A stretch of DNA of 64,000 nucleotides, taken from Clostridium sp. AM49-4BH. GTDB taxonomy: Bacteria > Bacillota > Clostridia > Lachnospirales > Lachnospiraceae. The stretch is from assembly GCF_003478335.1 (NCBI RefSeq), contig NZ_QUFB01000004.1, forward strand, positions 48,372 to 112,371. The letters run 5' to 3'. Position numbers and translations under genes: made by a program. Positions within the stretch are counted from its first letter, which is position 1; every line of letters begins with the position of its first letter. Below the pieces are notes generated by a model. It did not search any database, was not told the DNA's origin, and saw nothing but the letters and a program-made list of their open reading frames with translations. Positions 52,764 to 63,908 of this stretch are shown piece after piece.

Positions 52764-54860
52764 ATGTCATACAAGACTTATTCAATGGAGCTTGCAGGCA
52801 GAACTTTATCAATTGATATTGGACGAGTTGCTAAGCAGGCAAACGGTGCAGCATTGATGCACTATGGAGACACAACTGTATTATGTACGGCTACAGCATC
52901 CGATAAGCCACGCGAGGGAATCGATTTTTTCCCATTGTCTGTAGAGTTTGAAGAGAAGATGTATTCCGTTGGAAAGATTCCGGGAGGATTTAATAAACGT
53001 GAAGGTAAGGCTTCTGAGAATGCAGTACTTACAGCACGTGTTATCGATAGACCAATGCGTCCGTTGTTCCCGAAGGATTACCGCAATGACTGTTCTTTGA
53101 ACAATCTGGTACTTTCCGTAGATCCGGAGTGTCGTCCGGAGTTAGTTGCTATGATCGGTTCTGCAGTGGCAACAAGTATTTCTGATATTCCTTTTGCAGG
53201 TCCTTGTGCTACAACACAGATGGGACTTGTGGATGGTGAGTTTATCGTCAATCCAAATCAGGAGCAGTGGGATAACGGAGATCTGCGTTTGACCGTAGCT
53301 TCTACCCGTGAAAAAGTTATTATGATCGAAGCTGGTGCGAATGAGCTCCCGGAGGACAAGATGATCGAAGCGATCTATAAATGTCACGAAGTAAACCAGA
53401 CGATTATTCAGTTTGTTGATCAGATCGTTGCTGAGGTCGGCAAGCCAAAACATGAGTATACAAGCTGTGCGATCCCTGAGGAGATGTTTGCAGCGATCAA
53501 AGAGATCGTTCCTCCGGCAGAGATGGAAGAGGCAGTATTTTCTGACGATAAGCAGACAAGAGAAGAAAATGTTCGTCTTGTAACTGAGAAGTTAGCAGAG
53601 GCATTTGCGGATAAAGAGGATTGGTTAGAGATCCTTGATGAGGCTGTATATCAGTATCAGAAGAAGACAGTTCGTAAGATGATCTTAGTAGATCACAAAC
53701 GTCCGGATGGACGTGCGATCGATCAGATCCGTCCGCTTGCAGCAGAGGTTGATCTTGTACCGAGAGTACATGGCTCTGCGATGTTTACACGTGGACAGAC
53801 ACAGATCTGTACGATCACAACGCTTGCACCGCTTTCTGAGTGCCAGCGTGTTGATGGATTAGATCCAAATAAGACAAGCAAGCGTTATATGCATCATTAT
53901 AACTTCCCGTCTTATTCTGTTGGTGAGACAAAACCTAGCCGCGGACCTGGACGTCGTGAGATCGGACATGGTGCATTGGCAGAGAGAGCTCTTGTTCCGG
54001 TACTTCCAAGTGAGGAAGAGTTCCCATATGCAATCCGTACTGTTTCTGAGACTTTTGAATCCAACGGATCAACTTCTCAGGCAAGTATTTGTGCATCTAC
54101 AATGTCATTGATGGCAGCAGGTGTACCGATCAAGAAACCGGTTGCAGGTATTTCCTGTGGATTGGTAACCGGTGATACAGACGATGAATATCTGGTATTG
54201 ACAGATATTCAGGGCTTAGAGGATTTCTTCGGTGACATGGACTTTAAGGTGGCAGGTACCAAAGATGGTATTACAGCGATCCAGATGGATATTAAGATTC
54301 ATGGACTTACAAGACCGATCGTTGAGGAGGCAATTCGCCGCACACGTGAGGCAAGAATGTACATTTTGAATGAGGTTATGCTTCCGGCAATCGGTGCACC
54401 TCGTGAGAAAGTGGGCACATATGCTCCGAAGATCGTTCAGATTCAGATCGATCCGCAGAAGATTGGCGATGTTGTTGGTCAGCGTGGTAAGACGATCAAT
54501 ACATTGATCGAGCGTACCGGTGTGAAGATCGATATTACAGATGACGGTTCCGTTTCTGTTTGTGGCGAAGATGAAGCGATGATGCAGGAGGCAATTCGCT
54601 TGATCCAGATCATCACAACAGATTATTATGAGGGACAGATCTTAGAGGGTGATGTTGTCAGCATCAAGGAGTTCGGTGCATTTGTTGAGTTCGCTCCGGG
54701 CAAAGAAGGAATGGTTCACATTTCTAAGATTGCAAATGAGCGTATCAATCATGTTGAGGATGTTCTTACCCTTGGAGATCATGTAAAAGTGGTATGCTTA
54801 GGTAAGGATAAGATGGGACGTACCAGCTTCAGCATTAAAGATGTAAAAGATCAGTTATAA
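52764..54860 (+). CDS. pnp: Polynucleotide phosphorylase
   Basis: 698 residues: two RNase PH domains (LSIDIGRVAKQANGAALMHYGDTTVLCTA; HNFPSYSVGETKPSRGPGRREIGHGALAERAL), the helical linker, a KH domain with VVGQRGKTINTLI near 570, and an S1 domain (GDVVSIKEFGAFVEFAPGKEGMVHISKI). Degrades RNA 3' to 5' with phosphate. Full length for the family. Confidence 0.99.
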   Translation: MSYKTYSMELAGRTLSIDIGRVAKQANGAALMHYGDTTVLCTATASDKPREGIDFFPLSVEFEEKMYSVGKIPGGFNKREGKASENAVLTARVIDRPMRPLFPKDYRNDCSLNNLVLSVDPECRPELVAMIGSAVATSISDIPFAGPCATTQMGLVDGEFIVNPNQEQWDNGDLRLTVASTREKVIMIEAGANELPEDKMIEAIYKCHEVNQTIIQFVDQIVAEVGKPKHEYTSCAIPEEMFAAIKEIVPPAEMEEAVFSDDKQTREENVRLVTEKLAEAFADKEDWLEILDEAVYQYQKKTVRKMILVDHKRPDGRAIDQIRPLAAEVDLVPRVHGSAMFTRGQTQICTITTLAPLSECQRVDGLDPNKTSKRYMHHYNFPSYSVGETKPSRGPGRREIGHGALAERALVPVLPSEEEFPYAIRTVSETFESNGSTSQASICASTMSLMAAGVPIKKPVAGISCGLVTGDTDDEYLVLTDIQGLEDFFGDMDFKVAGTKDGITAIQMDIKIHGLTRPIVEEAIRRTREARMYILNEVMLPAIGAPREKVGTYAPKIVQIQIDPQKIGDVVGQRGKTINTLIERTGVKIDITDDGSVSVCGEDEAMMQEAIRLIQIITTDYYEGQILEGDVVSIKEFGAFVEFAPGKEGMVHISKIANERINHVEDVLTLGDHVKVVCLGKDKMGRTSFSIKDVKDQL

Positions 54861-54884
54861 TCTTTTATTTATGCAGTAGATTGT

Positions 54885-54923
54885 AAGGATTGTCATAGGA
54901 TGTTCGTATGGCAATCCTTTTTC
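54885..54923 (+). terminator. pnp terminator
   Basis: GGATTG-T-CATA (54887-54897) pairs with TATG-G-CAATCC (54907-54917), then TTTTTC. Confidence 0.85.
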
Positions 54924-54944
54924 TATAGTTGAGGAGAAACGAAG

Positions 54945-55437
54945 ATGGATACAAAATCTCATAAAATTGCAGGCGTAGGAGTGTTAGTGGCTCTTGCTAT
55001 GGTCCTTAGCTATTTGGAATCATTGATACCTATATCATTAGGTATTCCCGGAATTAAGCTTGGATTATCGAATGTGGTAACACTATTTGCGTTGTATCAG
55101 TTCGGTGGTGGGATAGCATTCGGAGTGGCTGTCTGCCGTATTGTACTATGTGGGGTCACTTTTGGCAGTTTGTCTACGATGCTGTATAGCTTTGCGGGGG
55201 GGGGTACTTAGTTTTGCAGTTATGTTTGTTTTGAAAAAAACAGAAAAGTTTTCGATATATGGGATCAGCATTGCCGGCGGCGTGATGCACAATGTCGGGC
55301 AGCTTTTGGTTGCGGCATACGTGATGCAGACTGCAAAAATTATTTATTATATGCCGGTTCTTCTTGTTGCCGGGACTCTGGCAGGTGCGGCAATTGGCAT
55401 ATTAGGAGCGAGGATCTATCGCAGGATCGATACATAA
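54945..55437 (+). CDS. Gx transporter / heptaprenyl diphosphate synthase component I family, frameshifted in a G9 tract
   Basis: About 163 residues of the PF07456 type, a small ECF-S-like membrane protein: ALAMVLSYLESLIPISLGIPGIKLGLSNVVTLFALY, then FGSLSTMLYSFAGG, and GISIAGGVMHNVGQLLVAAYV. The first frame ends at 55211 right after nine G (55196-55204). With eight G the frame continues VLSFAVMFVLKKTEKFSIYG to 55437, the full family length. Substrate unknown. It lies between pnp and tepA. Confidence 0.85.
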
Positions 55438-55512
55438 ACACAAGAACCGTATAATAGAAATCTGTTTGGCGCATACTACAAGAGACGAAACAGAAAAGTG
55501 AGGTGTGTGCAG

Positions 55513-56178
55513 ATGGACGAGGTACTAAAAGAATATGGAATGCGTTTGCTGGTGAATGAAGAGACGGGGGTGAGAATGCAGCTGGTCTCGATCATTGGAG
55601 AGATTGAAGGACATGAATCGGCTTCCAGCCAGACCAAAACGACAAAATATGAGCATATGCTCCCGATCTTGGCGTCGTTAGAGCAGAGTGACAAATTGGA
55701 TGGCATATTATTTTTGATCAATACGGTAGGTGGAGATGTGTCCTGTGGACTTGCGTTGGCAGAGATGATCGCCGGTTTATCCAAGCCAACAGTAGCGCTT
55801 GTTGTGGGAGACAGCCATTCGATCGGAGTGCCATTGTCAGTTGCGGCAGATTACACAGTGATCGCCCCATCGGCGACAGTGATCATTCATCCGGTACGCA
55901 TGAGCGGAATGGTGCTTGGAGCACCGCAGACATATGAGTATTTTCGTTTGATACAGGAACGGATCACCGGATTCATTGCCGCCCATTCTAACGTGAGTGA
56001 GGATACGATCGAACAGTGGATGATCACTCCGGGTATATTGAGCAGAGATCTGGGCACAATCTTGGTCGGCAGGCAGGCGGTAGAGGCAGGCTTGTATCAA
56101 TGTGTGGGCGGTATTCATGAAGCACTGCAGGAATTGCAGCAGCGCATTGCCAAAAACAGAACAGACATTTGCAGTTGA
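55513..56178 (+). CDS. tepA: ClpP-like serine protease TepA
   Basis: 221 residues of the ClpP/crotonase fold: LVSIIGEIEGHE, DGILFLINTVGGDVSCGLALAEMIAGLSKPTVALVVGDSHSIGVPLSVAADYTV, with Ser in GDSHSIG and His in VIIHPVRM. In Bacillus the homologue sits next to spoIIIE, as here. It lacks an ATPase partner gene. Start taken at 55513, after a weak GTGAGGTG site. Confidence 0.85.
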   Translation: MDEVLKEYGMRLLVNEETGVRMQLVSIIGEIEGHESASSQTKTTKYEHMLPILASLEQSDKLDGILFLINTVGGDVSCGLALAEMIAGLSKPTVALVVGDSHSIGVPLSVAADYTVIAPSATVIIHPVRMSGMVLGAPQTYEYFRLIQERITGFIAAHSNVSEDTIEQWMITPGILSRDLGTILVGRQAVEAGLYQCVGGIHEALQELQQRIAKNRTDICS

Positions 56179-56221
56179 TATGAGGGTATGCTATAATGAG
56201 CTATAAGACGGCTCATTATAG
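56169..56221 (+). promoter_or_regulatory. uppP promoter with perfect inverted repeat across the -10
   Basis: TTGCAG 56169-56174, 17 bases, TATAAT 56192-56197. An 11-bp perfect inverted repeat, CTATAATGAGC (56191-56201) and GCTCATTATAG (56211-56221), begins at the -10; it could be an operator or form a 5' hairpin. Confidence 0.6.
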
Positions 56222-56301
56222 TAGTTTACATAACCCGTTGTGTTCAGGTGCGCAGAGCGCGGGGGAAGCTGTAAAGATTGCGTACAGAAATGAGGATGGA
56301 T

Positions 56302-57177
56302 ATGCCAGTTTGGAAGGGGATTATATTAGGTATTGTTCAGGGACTTGCAGAGTTTTTACCAATAAGCAGTTCCGGGCATTTGGTTATTTTGAAAGAGATC
56401 ATGCACATAGACTTAGAGGGCGGTGGCCTTTTCTTTGATGTTATGCTGCATTTTGGAACATTATTTGCTATTTTTGTAGCATTCCGACATGATATTTTGA
56501 AGATGATCGTGGAAGGATTACATATTGTAGGAGACGTATTTGCAAATATCGGAATTTGGTTCTCAGGATTTCGTGGGAATGAGCGTCATTATCACAAAAT
56601 TGTTCGGACAGCTTATCGAAAGTTTGTTATGTTAGTGATCGTGTCTACGATTCCGACAGGCGTGATCGGCATCTTATTTAAGGATACGGTGGAACTTGCA
56701 GGAACTATGTTGATCGTTCCGGGCATCTGTCTGTTGATCACTTCTGTATTTTTGGTTATTGCAGATTATGCAGATGAAGGAACAAAACGACCAAGAGAGG
56801 CGTCGTATGTCAATGCAGGATTGATCGGTGTTGCACAGGGAATCGCAACAATGCCGGGGCTGTCGCGTTCCGGAACGACGATCACAGCTTGTCTGCTTTG
56901 CGGTTTTGAAAAGAAGTTTGCTGTGAAATATTCTTTTATTATGTCGATCCCGGCTGTTTTAGGCGCGGTCGTGTTGGAGTTAAAAGATGTTGCTAAGGCT
57001 CCACTGCAGGCGTCAGCAGTACCGGCATGTGCAGTGGCGACAGTTATTTCCGCAATAGTAGGATATTTGTCAATCTGCATTATGATGCGTTTGATACAGG
57101 GAAAGAAATATAAAATATTTGCAGTTTATTGTGCGATCGTAGGACTGATCACGGTCGGCTATGGAATATTCAGATAA
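56302..57177 (+). CDS. uppP: Undecaprenyl-diphosphatase UppP
   Basis: 291-residue membrane phosphatase recycling the lipid carrier of cell-wall synthesis. Signature [21 protein letters not shown] at the N-terminus and [11 protein letters not shown] in the second half, with catalytic Glu, Ser and Arg present. BacA-type proteins give bacitracin tolerance when abundant. The ATG at 56302 is used because GAGG lies six bases ahead; in-frame ATGs occur at 56290 as well. Confidence 0.95.
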   Translation: MPVWKGIILGIVQGLAEFLPISSSGHLVILKEIMHIDLEGGGLFFDVMLHFGTLFAIFVAFRHDILKMIVEGLHIVGDVFANIGIWFSGFRGNERHYHKIVRTAYRKFVMLVIVSTIPTGVIGILFKDTVELAGTMLIVPGICLLITSVFLVIADYADEGTKRPREASYVNAGLIGVAQGIATMPGLSRSGTTITACLLCGFEKKFAVKYSFIMSIPAVLGAVVLELKDVAKAPLQASAVPACAVATVISAIVGYLSICIMMRLIQGKKYKIFAVYCAIVGLITVGYGIFR

Positions 57178-57190
57178 TTGGAGGAGTGTC

Positions 57191-60154
57191 ATGGCAGCAA
57201 AGACATCTGCGGCAAAGAAAAAGGCAGGCAGCGGAGGGCGAAGTGCCAAAAAAACGCCAAGCGGAGTAAAGGCAGTACATAGTACCAAGCCGTCTGGCAG
57301 GACAACGTCTAAAACGACGGCTCACAAGAAGAATGGAAGCGGCAGTACATCGAAAGCGAGTCGCACCGGGACGAATACATATCGTCGACGCACGATTGAA
57401 GAAATGAACGAGTATCAGGACCATATCGCATTTGAGCAGGGAATGACGATTTTGCTCAATTGTGCTGTGTTAGTGCTATGCTATGTGAGTTTCTTTGGGC
57501 TTGCCGGACAATTTGGAGCGGTAATAAAAAACATCTTTATGAAATTATTTGGCTGGACGGCATGGATGATTCCGATGGCAATCGTTCTTGCTGTTATTTT
57601 TTCGATCGTAAATCCGGGAGACAAACGCGTACCGCGCAGAATTGCCAGTGGTACGGTAATCGTGTTGGCGTTAATGGGATTGACGGGCAGTGGTATTGTT
57701 GGCAAATACATCGACTTAGGAGTATTCCGTGTACTGGGTGAAGTGGGTGGTTATTGCGTATTAGGCGCATTATTATTAGTTAGCATTTACATATTTTATG
57801 GAATTGAATGGATGGCAATGCTGCGCAAGCGAAATGCCTATTATCAGGAGATGGGAGAAGCCTATGAGGTGATCCGTCAAGAAGAAGATTACACGGAGCC
57901 ATCTTACAAGGTTCGTCCACCGAAACGACGTAAGATATACTCGGATCATCAAATGCAGTCTGTCAATTTGCAGCAGATGAATGAGCAGATAGACCGAATG
58001 CAGGAAAAAGAACAGGAAAATCGCAAAAATACAAATACAACCAAAGAAAAAGCCGGAAAGCTGGAAGAGATATTACCGAGTGGGAAAAGTGTGCGTACGC
58101 AGGCGCAGGAACAGGAGTCGATAGAGCATCAAAAAGAGCAGCAGGAAGAACAGCATATGTCGGTGGAGCCATCTTCGGAGATTCCGATCTATCGTGAGGA
58201 ACTGCGACGCAAGTTTGATAAACCGTTGTCGGAAACGATCACATCACCGTTACACGAGCAGCCTTCGACGCAGTCACTTGAGAGTTACATTGCGGAAACG
58301 AAGGAGAATATGACACAGGCAATGGCGATGACAGAGAAGGTTTCTGAAGAGCCGAAGAAACCGGCAAAGACAAGTCGGACAAACCGTAATAGTCAGAATA
58401 AAGCAGAACGTTCAACGACAAAATCAGAGAGCAGTACGGTGCGAGGAGGAAGTGGCGCTGTTTCTACCTATAACGCTGCGGAGATTGCAGATGCTTTTGC
58501 GTCCGGTAAGGAAAAAATGACTGCAAAGCAGAGTGAAGAACAGCATAAACCATATGAATTTCCTCCGGTGGAATTGCTTAGTGTTCCAAAGGAGATACCG
58601 GGAAGGGTCAGCGACAGTGAGCTTCGTGAGACAGCAGCCAGACTGCAGGATACGCTGCGCAGCTTTAATGTGAACGTGACGATGGGACCGGTCACCTGTG
58701 GACCAACCGTTACCCGCTTTGAAGTGCTCCCGGAACAGGGTGTCCGAGTAAATAAGATCACTAATCTTACCGACGATCTTAAGTTGAGTTTAGCGGCACC
58801 GAGTGTTCGTATTGAAGCACCGATCCCGGGAAAATCAGCGGTTGGAATTGAAGTGCCAAATCCGGAGCCAAGTCCGGTGTATTTTCGAGAATTATTGGAG
58901 GGCGATGATTTCCGTAAGGCAAAATCGCCGGTTACGTTTGCGGTTGGTAAAGATATTGCCGGTAAACGCATTATGACGGATATTGCCAAGATGCCGCATT
59001 TATTGATCGCCGGAGCGACCGGTTCCGGTAAATCAGTATGTATCAATACGCTGATCATGAGCATTTTGTATAAGGCAGATCCATCTGATGTCAAGCTGAT
59101 CATGATTGACCCGAAAGTGGTAGAGCTTAGTGTATATAATGGAATCCCGCATTTGTTCTGTCCGGTTGTGACGGATCCACGCGAAGCGGCATCTGCGCTT
59201 AATTGGGCGGTGCGGGAGATGATGGAACGATACAATTTATTCAAAGAACTGGGAGTACGTAATATTTCCGGTTACAATCAAAAGATCAAGACAGTAGAGG
59301 ATCCGGAAAAAGCAGGATATTCCAAAATGCCATCGTTAGTTATCATTGTTGACGAGTTTGCTGATCTGATGATGGTTGCTTCTAAAGAAGTGGAGGATGC
59401 GGTGTGCAGACTGGCTCAGTTGGCACGTGCAGCGGGAATCCACTTAGTATTGGCAACACAGCGACCATCGGTAAATGTCATCACCGGTGTTATCAAAGCG
59501 AATATTCCATCGAGAATTGCATTCTCGGTATCATCAGCCATTGACTCCAGAACGATACTGGACAAAGGTGGAGCAGAGAAACTGCTTGGTAAAGGTGATA
59601 TGTTATTTTTCCCATCGGGAGAATCGGAGCCGGTACGTGTGCAGGGCGCATTTGTTTCGGATAAAGAAGTCAGCGATGTGGTTGAATTTCTATGTGAGGC
59701 AAATGAAGAGCCGGAATACAATCATGAGGTGACAGCAATTACGGAAGAGTCGGATGGCACAGTGACAGAAGCCGTATCCGAAAAACCGGATGTTGATGAG
59801 TATTTTGCCGATGCAGGACGTTTTGTTATTGAATCAGAGCGTGCGGCAGCAGGACAATTACAGCGTCGTTTTTCAATAGGATTTAATCGTGCAGGACGCA
59901 TTATTGACCAATTGCATCAAGCAGGAGTAGTCGGTCCGGCAGAGGGCACTAAGCCTAGAAAGGTATTGATGACGATGGAGCAGTTTGAGGCATATCTGTC
60001 AGGAGGCGATGCAGCAACAGAAGCAGATGAGCTGGAAGCTTATGCACAGGAACTTTCTGCAAGTGATATGTTAGAAAATCCGGAGCATGTGATCTCGGAA
60101 GAGCAAGATCCATTACAAGGGATGGTAGATGATCTGGAGGAGCATGGAGTATGA
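57191..60154 (+). CDS. DNA translocase FtsK/SpoIIIE
   Basis: 987 residues: basic N-terminal tail (1-75), four membrane helices (about 85-215), a Gln/Glu-rich linker (220-470), then the motor with Walker [11 protein letters not shown] (about 607-616), Walker [37 protein letters not shown], and a C-terminal gamma winged helix ([25 protein letters not shown]). Pumps chromosomes through the division or spore septum. GGAGGAG precedes the ATG at 57191. It overlaps the first ATP-grasp gene by four bases. Confidence 0.97.
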   Translation: MAAKTSAAKKKAGSGGRSAKKTPSGVKAVHSTKPSGRTTSKTTAHKKNGSGSTSKASRTGTNTYRRRTIEEMNEYQDHIAFEQGMTILLNCAVLVLCYVSFFGLAGQFGAVIKNIFMKLFGWTAWMIPMAIVLAVIFSIVNPGDKRVPRRIASGTVIVLALMGLTGSGIVGKYIDLGVFRVLGEVGGYCVLGALLLVSIYIFYGIEWMAMLRKRNAYYQEMGEAYEVIRQEEDYTEPSYKVRPPKRRKIYSDHQMQSVNLQQMNEQIDRMQEKEQENRKNTNTTKEKAGKLEEILPSGKSVRTQAQEQESIEHQKEQQEEQHMSVEPSSEIPIYREELRRKFDKPLSETITSPLHEQPSTQSLESYIAETKENMTQAMAMTEKVSEEPKKPAKTSRTNRNSQNKAERSTTKSESSTVRGGSGAVSTYNAAEIADAFASGKEKMTAKQSEEQHKPYEFPPVELLSVPKEIPGRVSDSELRETAARLQDTLRSFNVNVTMGPVTCGPTVTRFEVLPEQGVRVNKITNLTDDLKLSLAAPSVRIEAPIPGKSAVGIEVPNPEPSPVYFRELLEGDDFRKAKSPVTFAVGKDIAGKRIMTDIAKMPHLLIAGATGSGKSVCINTLIMSILYKADPSDVKLIMIDPKVVELSVYNGIPHLFCPVVTDPREAASALNWAVREMMERYNLFKELGVRNISGYNQKIKTVEDPEKAGYSKMPSLVIIVDEFADLMMVASKEVEDAVCRLAQLARAAGIHLVLATQRPSVNVITGVIKANIPSRIAFSVSSAIDSRTILDKGGAEKLLGKGDMLFFPSGESEPVRVQGAFVSDKEVSDVVEFLCEANEEPEYNHEVTAITEESDGTVTEAVSEKPDVDEYFADAGRFVIESERAAAGQLQRRFSIGFNRAGRIIDQLHQAGVVGPAEGTKPRKVLMTMEQFEAYLSGGDAATEADELEAYAQELSASDMLENPEHVISEEQDPLQGMVDDLEEHGV

Positions 60155-61100
60155 TAGCGACAAAAAATATCCGGGGATTGTTGGTGACAAATGCGTTTCT
60201 AAAAAACGGTAAATTTGTCGAGCATTATGAGTGGCTGCGGGAAGCTGCAAGGCAGCAGGAAATACGGCTGGATCTGTGCGATAATGCTATGCTTCATGCA
60301 ATCTATGGAATGGAATCTGATGAGGCAAAGTTAGCGTCATATTCGTTTATTATTTTTTGGGACAAAGACATACGTTTGGCAAAATGGATGGAGCGTTATT
60401 GTCAAAAACGGGGGATCCCGATCTTTAACACGCCTGAGGCGGTTGCGGCTTGTGACGATAAGAGTGAAACTTTTCGGTTGCTAACAGAGGCATCGGAGGA
60501 GGCGTTTTCCTTGATACCATCTGTTGTTGCTCCCTTAACGTTTGCTGCTGTGGGTTATACAGATGTGGATTTTTTGTCTTCGATCGAGAAGCAGATAGGC
60601 TATCCGATGGTGATCAAAGAGTGCTTTGGGTCGTTTGGCTGGCAGGTTTATTTGGCAAAGGACCGGGAAGAGGCACTTAGGTATACGAAAAAATTGGCGG
60701 GCACCCCATTTTTATATCAAAAGTTTATTGCTGCGAGTGCAGGTGTGGACGTGCGTTTGCAGGTTGTAGGAACAGAAGTGGTAGCAGCAATGAAGCGTCG
60801 GTCAAAAACGGATTTCCGTGCAAATTTATCGAATGGCGGGCAGATGGAAGCTTATGAGCTTCGCAGGAAGAATGTGATCTTGCTGTTCGCGCAGTGCTTG
60901 CATTGGGGCTTGATTTTGCGGGCGTTGATCTGTTATTTGCAAGTGGTGAAAATAAAACGGCAAATATGATCTGTGAGGTGAATTCCAATGCACATTTTCG
61001 AAATATTGCAGAATGTACCGGGGTAAATACAGCAGACAAGATCATGCAGTATATTAAGCGTGTGTTGGAAGGAAAACAGGAGAGAAATCATAGAGGATGA
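60151..61100 (+). CDS. RimK-like ATP-grasp ligase, frameshifted
   Basis: About 316 residues. [93 protein letters not shown], all in RimK/LysX-type order. The frame is lost at about 60882; one missing G restores [20 protein letters not shown], and the C-terminus carries the metal-binding [12 protein letters not shown]. Such ligases join amino acids to carboxyl groups of peptides or cofactors; substrate unknown. It is coupled to spoIIIE upstream and followed after four bases by a second ATP-grasp gene. Confidence 0.85.
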
Positions 61101-61104
61101 ATAA

Positions 61105-62046
61105 ATGCAGCGCATAGGTTATATGATTTATGAAACAGCAGAAGGGGAGAAAAACCGTGGCTTTGTGTCTATGTTTGCACAGGCAGGAAAAGCCTATGGT
61201 CTGAGATTTTGCTTGGTGACAAAGGATCAGTACAAAACGTCCCCCTTGCCGGATTTTGTGATCAATCGGACCAGAGATCCTGAAGTCAGTCTGTTCTATG
61301 AATGTCATGGAGTTTTGGTATTTCATTCTAGTGATATCGTTCATACCGGGAATGATAAAGCGGTGACTTTGCAAAAACTCAAACAAAAGTGGTCAGCAAA
61401 GATCCCACTACAGATACCAAAAAGCACTGTGATCGATCTGACACAGTATGCGGTCGGACTGGCAGATATGACACAGGTATCCATTGAGGATGGGAAGAAG
61501 AATGCTTTTATCAAGCTGAAAAGGGAAGTATTGAAATGGCAGGACAAATGCGGTCTGATGGGACATAATGTAGTGCTTAAATCGGTTGGTGGACATGGCG
61601 GCAGCGAAGTATTTCTGGTATCTATGGAAGAATGGGATGAAGAAGAGAAAACACAGGAGAAACTGCAACCGCTTCTTAACCGAAAGTTGTTGTGCCAGGA
61701 ATGGATAGACAGTGACAGCCGTGATATACGCATCTATGTTATAGGAGGACAGCCTTATGCAGCGGTACTTCGTCAGGGTTCCGGTGATTTTCGCTCGAAC
61801 TATTCCCTGGGTGGGTCTGTGCGAGAGTATCCTCTGGACAATATGACAAAAGAGTTAGTCAGACAGTATATTATGGCGTTAGGAGGCAGTGCCTTAGCGT
61901 TTGTCGGAGTGGATTTTTTGTTAGAGAAGAATGGATGCATGGTATTTAATGAGTTAGAAGAAATGGTGGGATGCCGTATGTTGTACGCCTGCAGTGATCA
62001 CGATATTGTGTCGGATTATGTAGGGTGGCTTGCCAAAAAACTATAA
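61105..62046 (+). CDS. YheC/YheD-like ATP-grasp protein
   Basis: 313 residues. N-terminal domain RIGYMIYETAEGEKNRGFVSMFAQAGKAYG, central VVLKSVGGHGGSEVFLVS (ATP loop), LLCQEWIDSDSRDIRIYVIGGQPYAAVLRQGSGDFRSNYSLGGSV and the metal-binding FVGVDFLLEKNGCMVFNELEE. Pattern is that of ATP-grasp proteins annotated as spore-coat associated YheC/D. Substrate unknown. A second ligase in tandem suggests the two act together. Confidence 0.8.
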   Translation: MQRIGYMIYETAEGEKNRGFVSMFAQAGKAYGLRFCLVTKDQYKTSPLPDFVINRTRDPEVSLFYECHGVLVFHSSDIVHTGNDKAVTLQKLKQKWSAKIPLQIPKSTVIDLTQYAVGLADMTQVSIEDGKKNAFIKLKREVLKWQDKCGLMGHNVVLKSVGGHGGSEVFLVSMEEWDEEEKTQEKLQPLLNRKLLCQEWIDSDSRDIRIYVIGGQPYAAVLRQGSGDFRSNYSLGGSVREYPLDNMTKELVRQYIMALGGSALAFVGVDFLLEKNGCMVFNELEEMVGCRMLYACSDHDIVSDYVGWLAKKL

Positions 62047-62120
62047 AAATGATAGGATAAAGATTAGTCACTTTTAGGGGACTATGAGGAGCAGGAGAAA
62101 GAGAATGGAGGATTTTGTAC

Positions 62121-63791
62121 ATGAAATCAGATATTGAAATCGCGCAGGCAGCCAATATGATTCCAATTTGGGAAGTGGCAGAACAGCTGAATATCCCGAA
62201 GGATGAATTAGAAATGTATGGTAAATACAAAGCAAAGCTTGGAGATGAGCTTTGGGATAGAGTAAAAGATAACCCGGATGGAAAGCTGATCCTAGTGACA
62301 GCGATCAATCCTACCCCGGCAGGAGAGGGCAAGACAACAACTTCCGTTGGTCTTGGACAGGCTATGGGTAAGCTTGGCAAAAAGGCAGTGATCGCACTTC
62401 GCGAGCCATCTCTTGGACCATGCTTTGGTATCAAAGGTGGAGCGGCAGGAGGCGGTAACGCCCAGGTAGTTCCGATGGAGGACTTAAATCTTCATTTTAC
62501 CGGTGATTTTCATGCAATTACATCTGCCAATAACTTGTTGGCAGCCATGTTGGATAACCATATTAAGCAAGGCAATGCATTGCAGATCGATACGAATCAG
62601 ATCGTGTGGAAACGCTGTATGGATATGAATGATCGTGTGCTTCGTAATATTGTGGTTGGTCTTGGACGTCCGGTAGATGGAGTTGTACGCGAGGATCATT
62701 TTATTATTTCTGTTGCCTCAGAAATCATGGCAATCTTATGTCTTGCGGATAATATGAAAGATCTGAAGGAACGTTTGTCTCGTATTATCGTAGCTTATAA
62801 TTATGCCGGTGAACCGGTAACGGCAGGACAGTTAAATGCAGTAGGAGCAATGGCAGCGTTATTAAAGGATGCCATCAAGCCTAATATGGTGCAGACACTT
62901 GAAAATACACCGGCGTTAGTACATGGTGGCCCGTTTGCTAATATTGCACATGGCTGTAATAGTGTCCGTGCAACAAAGACAGGACTTAAATTAGCGGATT
63001 ACGTCATTACAGAGGCTGGTTTTGGTGCAGATCTTGGTGCAGAGAAGTTTTTTGATATTAAGTGTCGTATGGCAGGCATGAAACCGGATGCAGTTGTATT
63101 GGTTGCTACGGTCCGTGCCCTGAAATATAATGGCGGCGTTGCCAAAGAAAAACTTGGTGAAGAGAATCTGGAAGCGTTAAAAGCAGGTATCGTAAACTTA
63201 GAGAAACATATTGAGAATGTTGCAAAGTTCAAGGTACCATGTGTAGTAACTTTGAACCGTTTTGTAACGGATACCGATGCAGAACTTCAGTACATTGAGC
63301 AGTTCTGTAAAGAAAGAGGCTGTGATTTTGCACTTTCCGAAGTATGGGAAAAAGGTGGAGAAGGCGGCATTGCTTTGGCAAAAGAGGTAATTCATACGCT
63401 GGAAACCAAAGAGAGCGATTTTACACCGTTATATGATACTGAGTTATCTATTCGGGAAAAGATCGAGAAGATTGCGAAAGAAATTTATGGCGCCGGCAAG
63501 GTTAATTATGCACCTGCAGCAGCGAAAGCAATTGACCGTTTAGAGAGTCTTGGGTATGGCGATACACCGATCTGTATGGCAAAGAATCAGTATTCGCTGT
63601 CTGATGATCCTAAGAAGTTAGGTCGTCCGGAAGGATTTGAGATTACGATACGTGAAGTGTATGTGTCCGCAGGAGCAGGATTTGTCGTTGCAATCACCGG
63701 TACGGTCATGACAATGCCGGGATTGCCACTTCATCCGGCGGCTGAGCGCATTGATGTAAACGAGGATGGTGTGATCACTGGTCTTTCCTAA
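62121..63791 (+). CDS. fhs: Formate-tetrahydrofolate ligase
   Basis: 556 residues: [21 protein letters not shown], the ATP-binding [23 protein letters not shown] near 60, [48 protein letters not shown]. Makes 10-formyl-THF from formate, THF and ATP, the entry to the methyl branch of one-carbon metabolism in acetogens and purine users. TGGAGG precedes; the ATG at 62121 is preferred to a TTG two codons earlier. No ZTP riboswitch seen upstream. Confidence 0.98.
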   Translation: MKSDIEIAQAANMIPIWEVAEQLNIPKDELEMYGKYKAKLGDELWDRVKDNPDGKLILVTAINPTPAGEGKTTTSVGLGQAMGKLGKKAVIALREPSLGPCFGIKGGAAGGGNAQVVPMEDLNLHFTGDFHAITSANNLLAAMLDNHIKQGNALQIDTNQIVWKRCMDMNDRVLRNIVVGLGRPVDGVVREDHFIISVASEIMAILCLADNMKDLKERLSRIIVAYNYAGEPVTAGQLNAVGAMAALLKDAIKPNMVQTLENTPALVHGGPFANIAHGCNSVRATKTGLKLADYVITEAGFGADLGAEKFFDIKCRMAGMKPDAVVLVATVRALKYNGGVAKEKLGEENLEALKAGIVNLEKHIENVAKFKVPCVVTLNRFVTDTDAELQYIEQFCKERGCDFALSEVWEKGGEGGIALAKEVIHTLETKESDFTPLYDTELSIREKIEKIAKEIYGAGKVNYAPAAAKAIDRLESLGYGDTPICMAKNQYSLSDDPKKLGRPEGFEITIREVYVSAGAGFVVAITGTVMTMPGLPLHPAAERIDVNEDGVITGLS

Positions 63792-63860
63792 AAGAAATGT
63801 AGTGGAATATATCGCACAACCGTAGTTTTTGATGATGTTACAAACATAATAGCAGCTAAA

Positions 63861-63908
63861 AAGGCTGTCCCTTTACCGAACATCTTGTGGAAAGGGGCAG
63901 CCTTTTTT
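63861..63908 (+). terminator. fhs terminator
   Basis: AAGGCTGTCCCTT (63861-63873) and AAGGGGCAGCCTT (63892-63904), 13 bp with one G-U, then six T. Confidence 0.9.

Noticed and set aside
54945..55437. ThiW thiamine-precursor transporter
   Set aside because: Small ECF-S-like size is similar, but the ESLIPISLGIPGIKLG and GGVMHNVGQL motifs fit the Gx transporter/PF07456 family and no thi gene is adjacent.
62047..62120. ZTP (pfl) riboswitch before fhs
   Set aside because: The gap is under 80 bases and lacks the conserved G-rich core; only a small AGTC/GACT hairpin is present.
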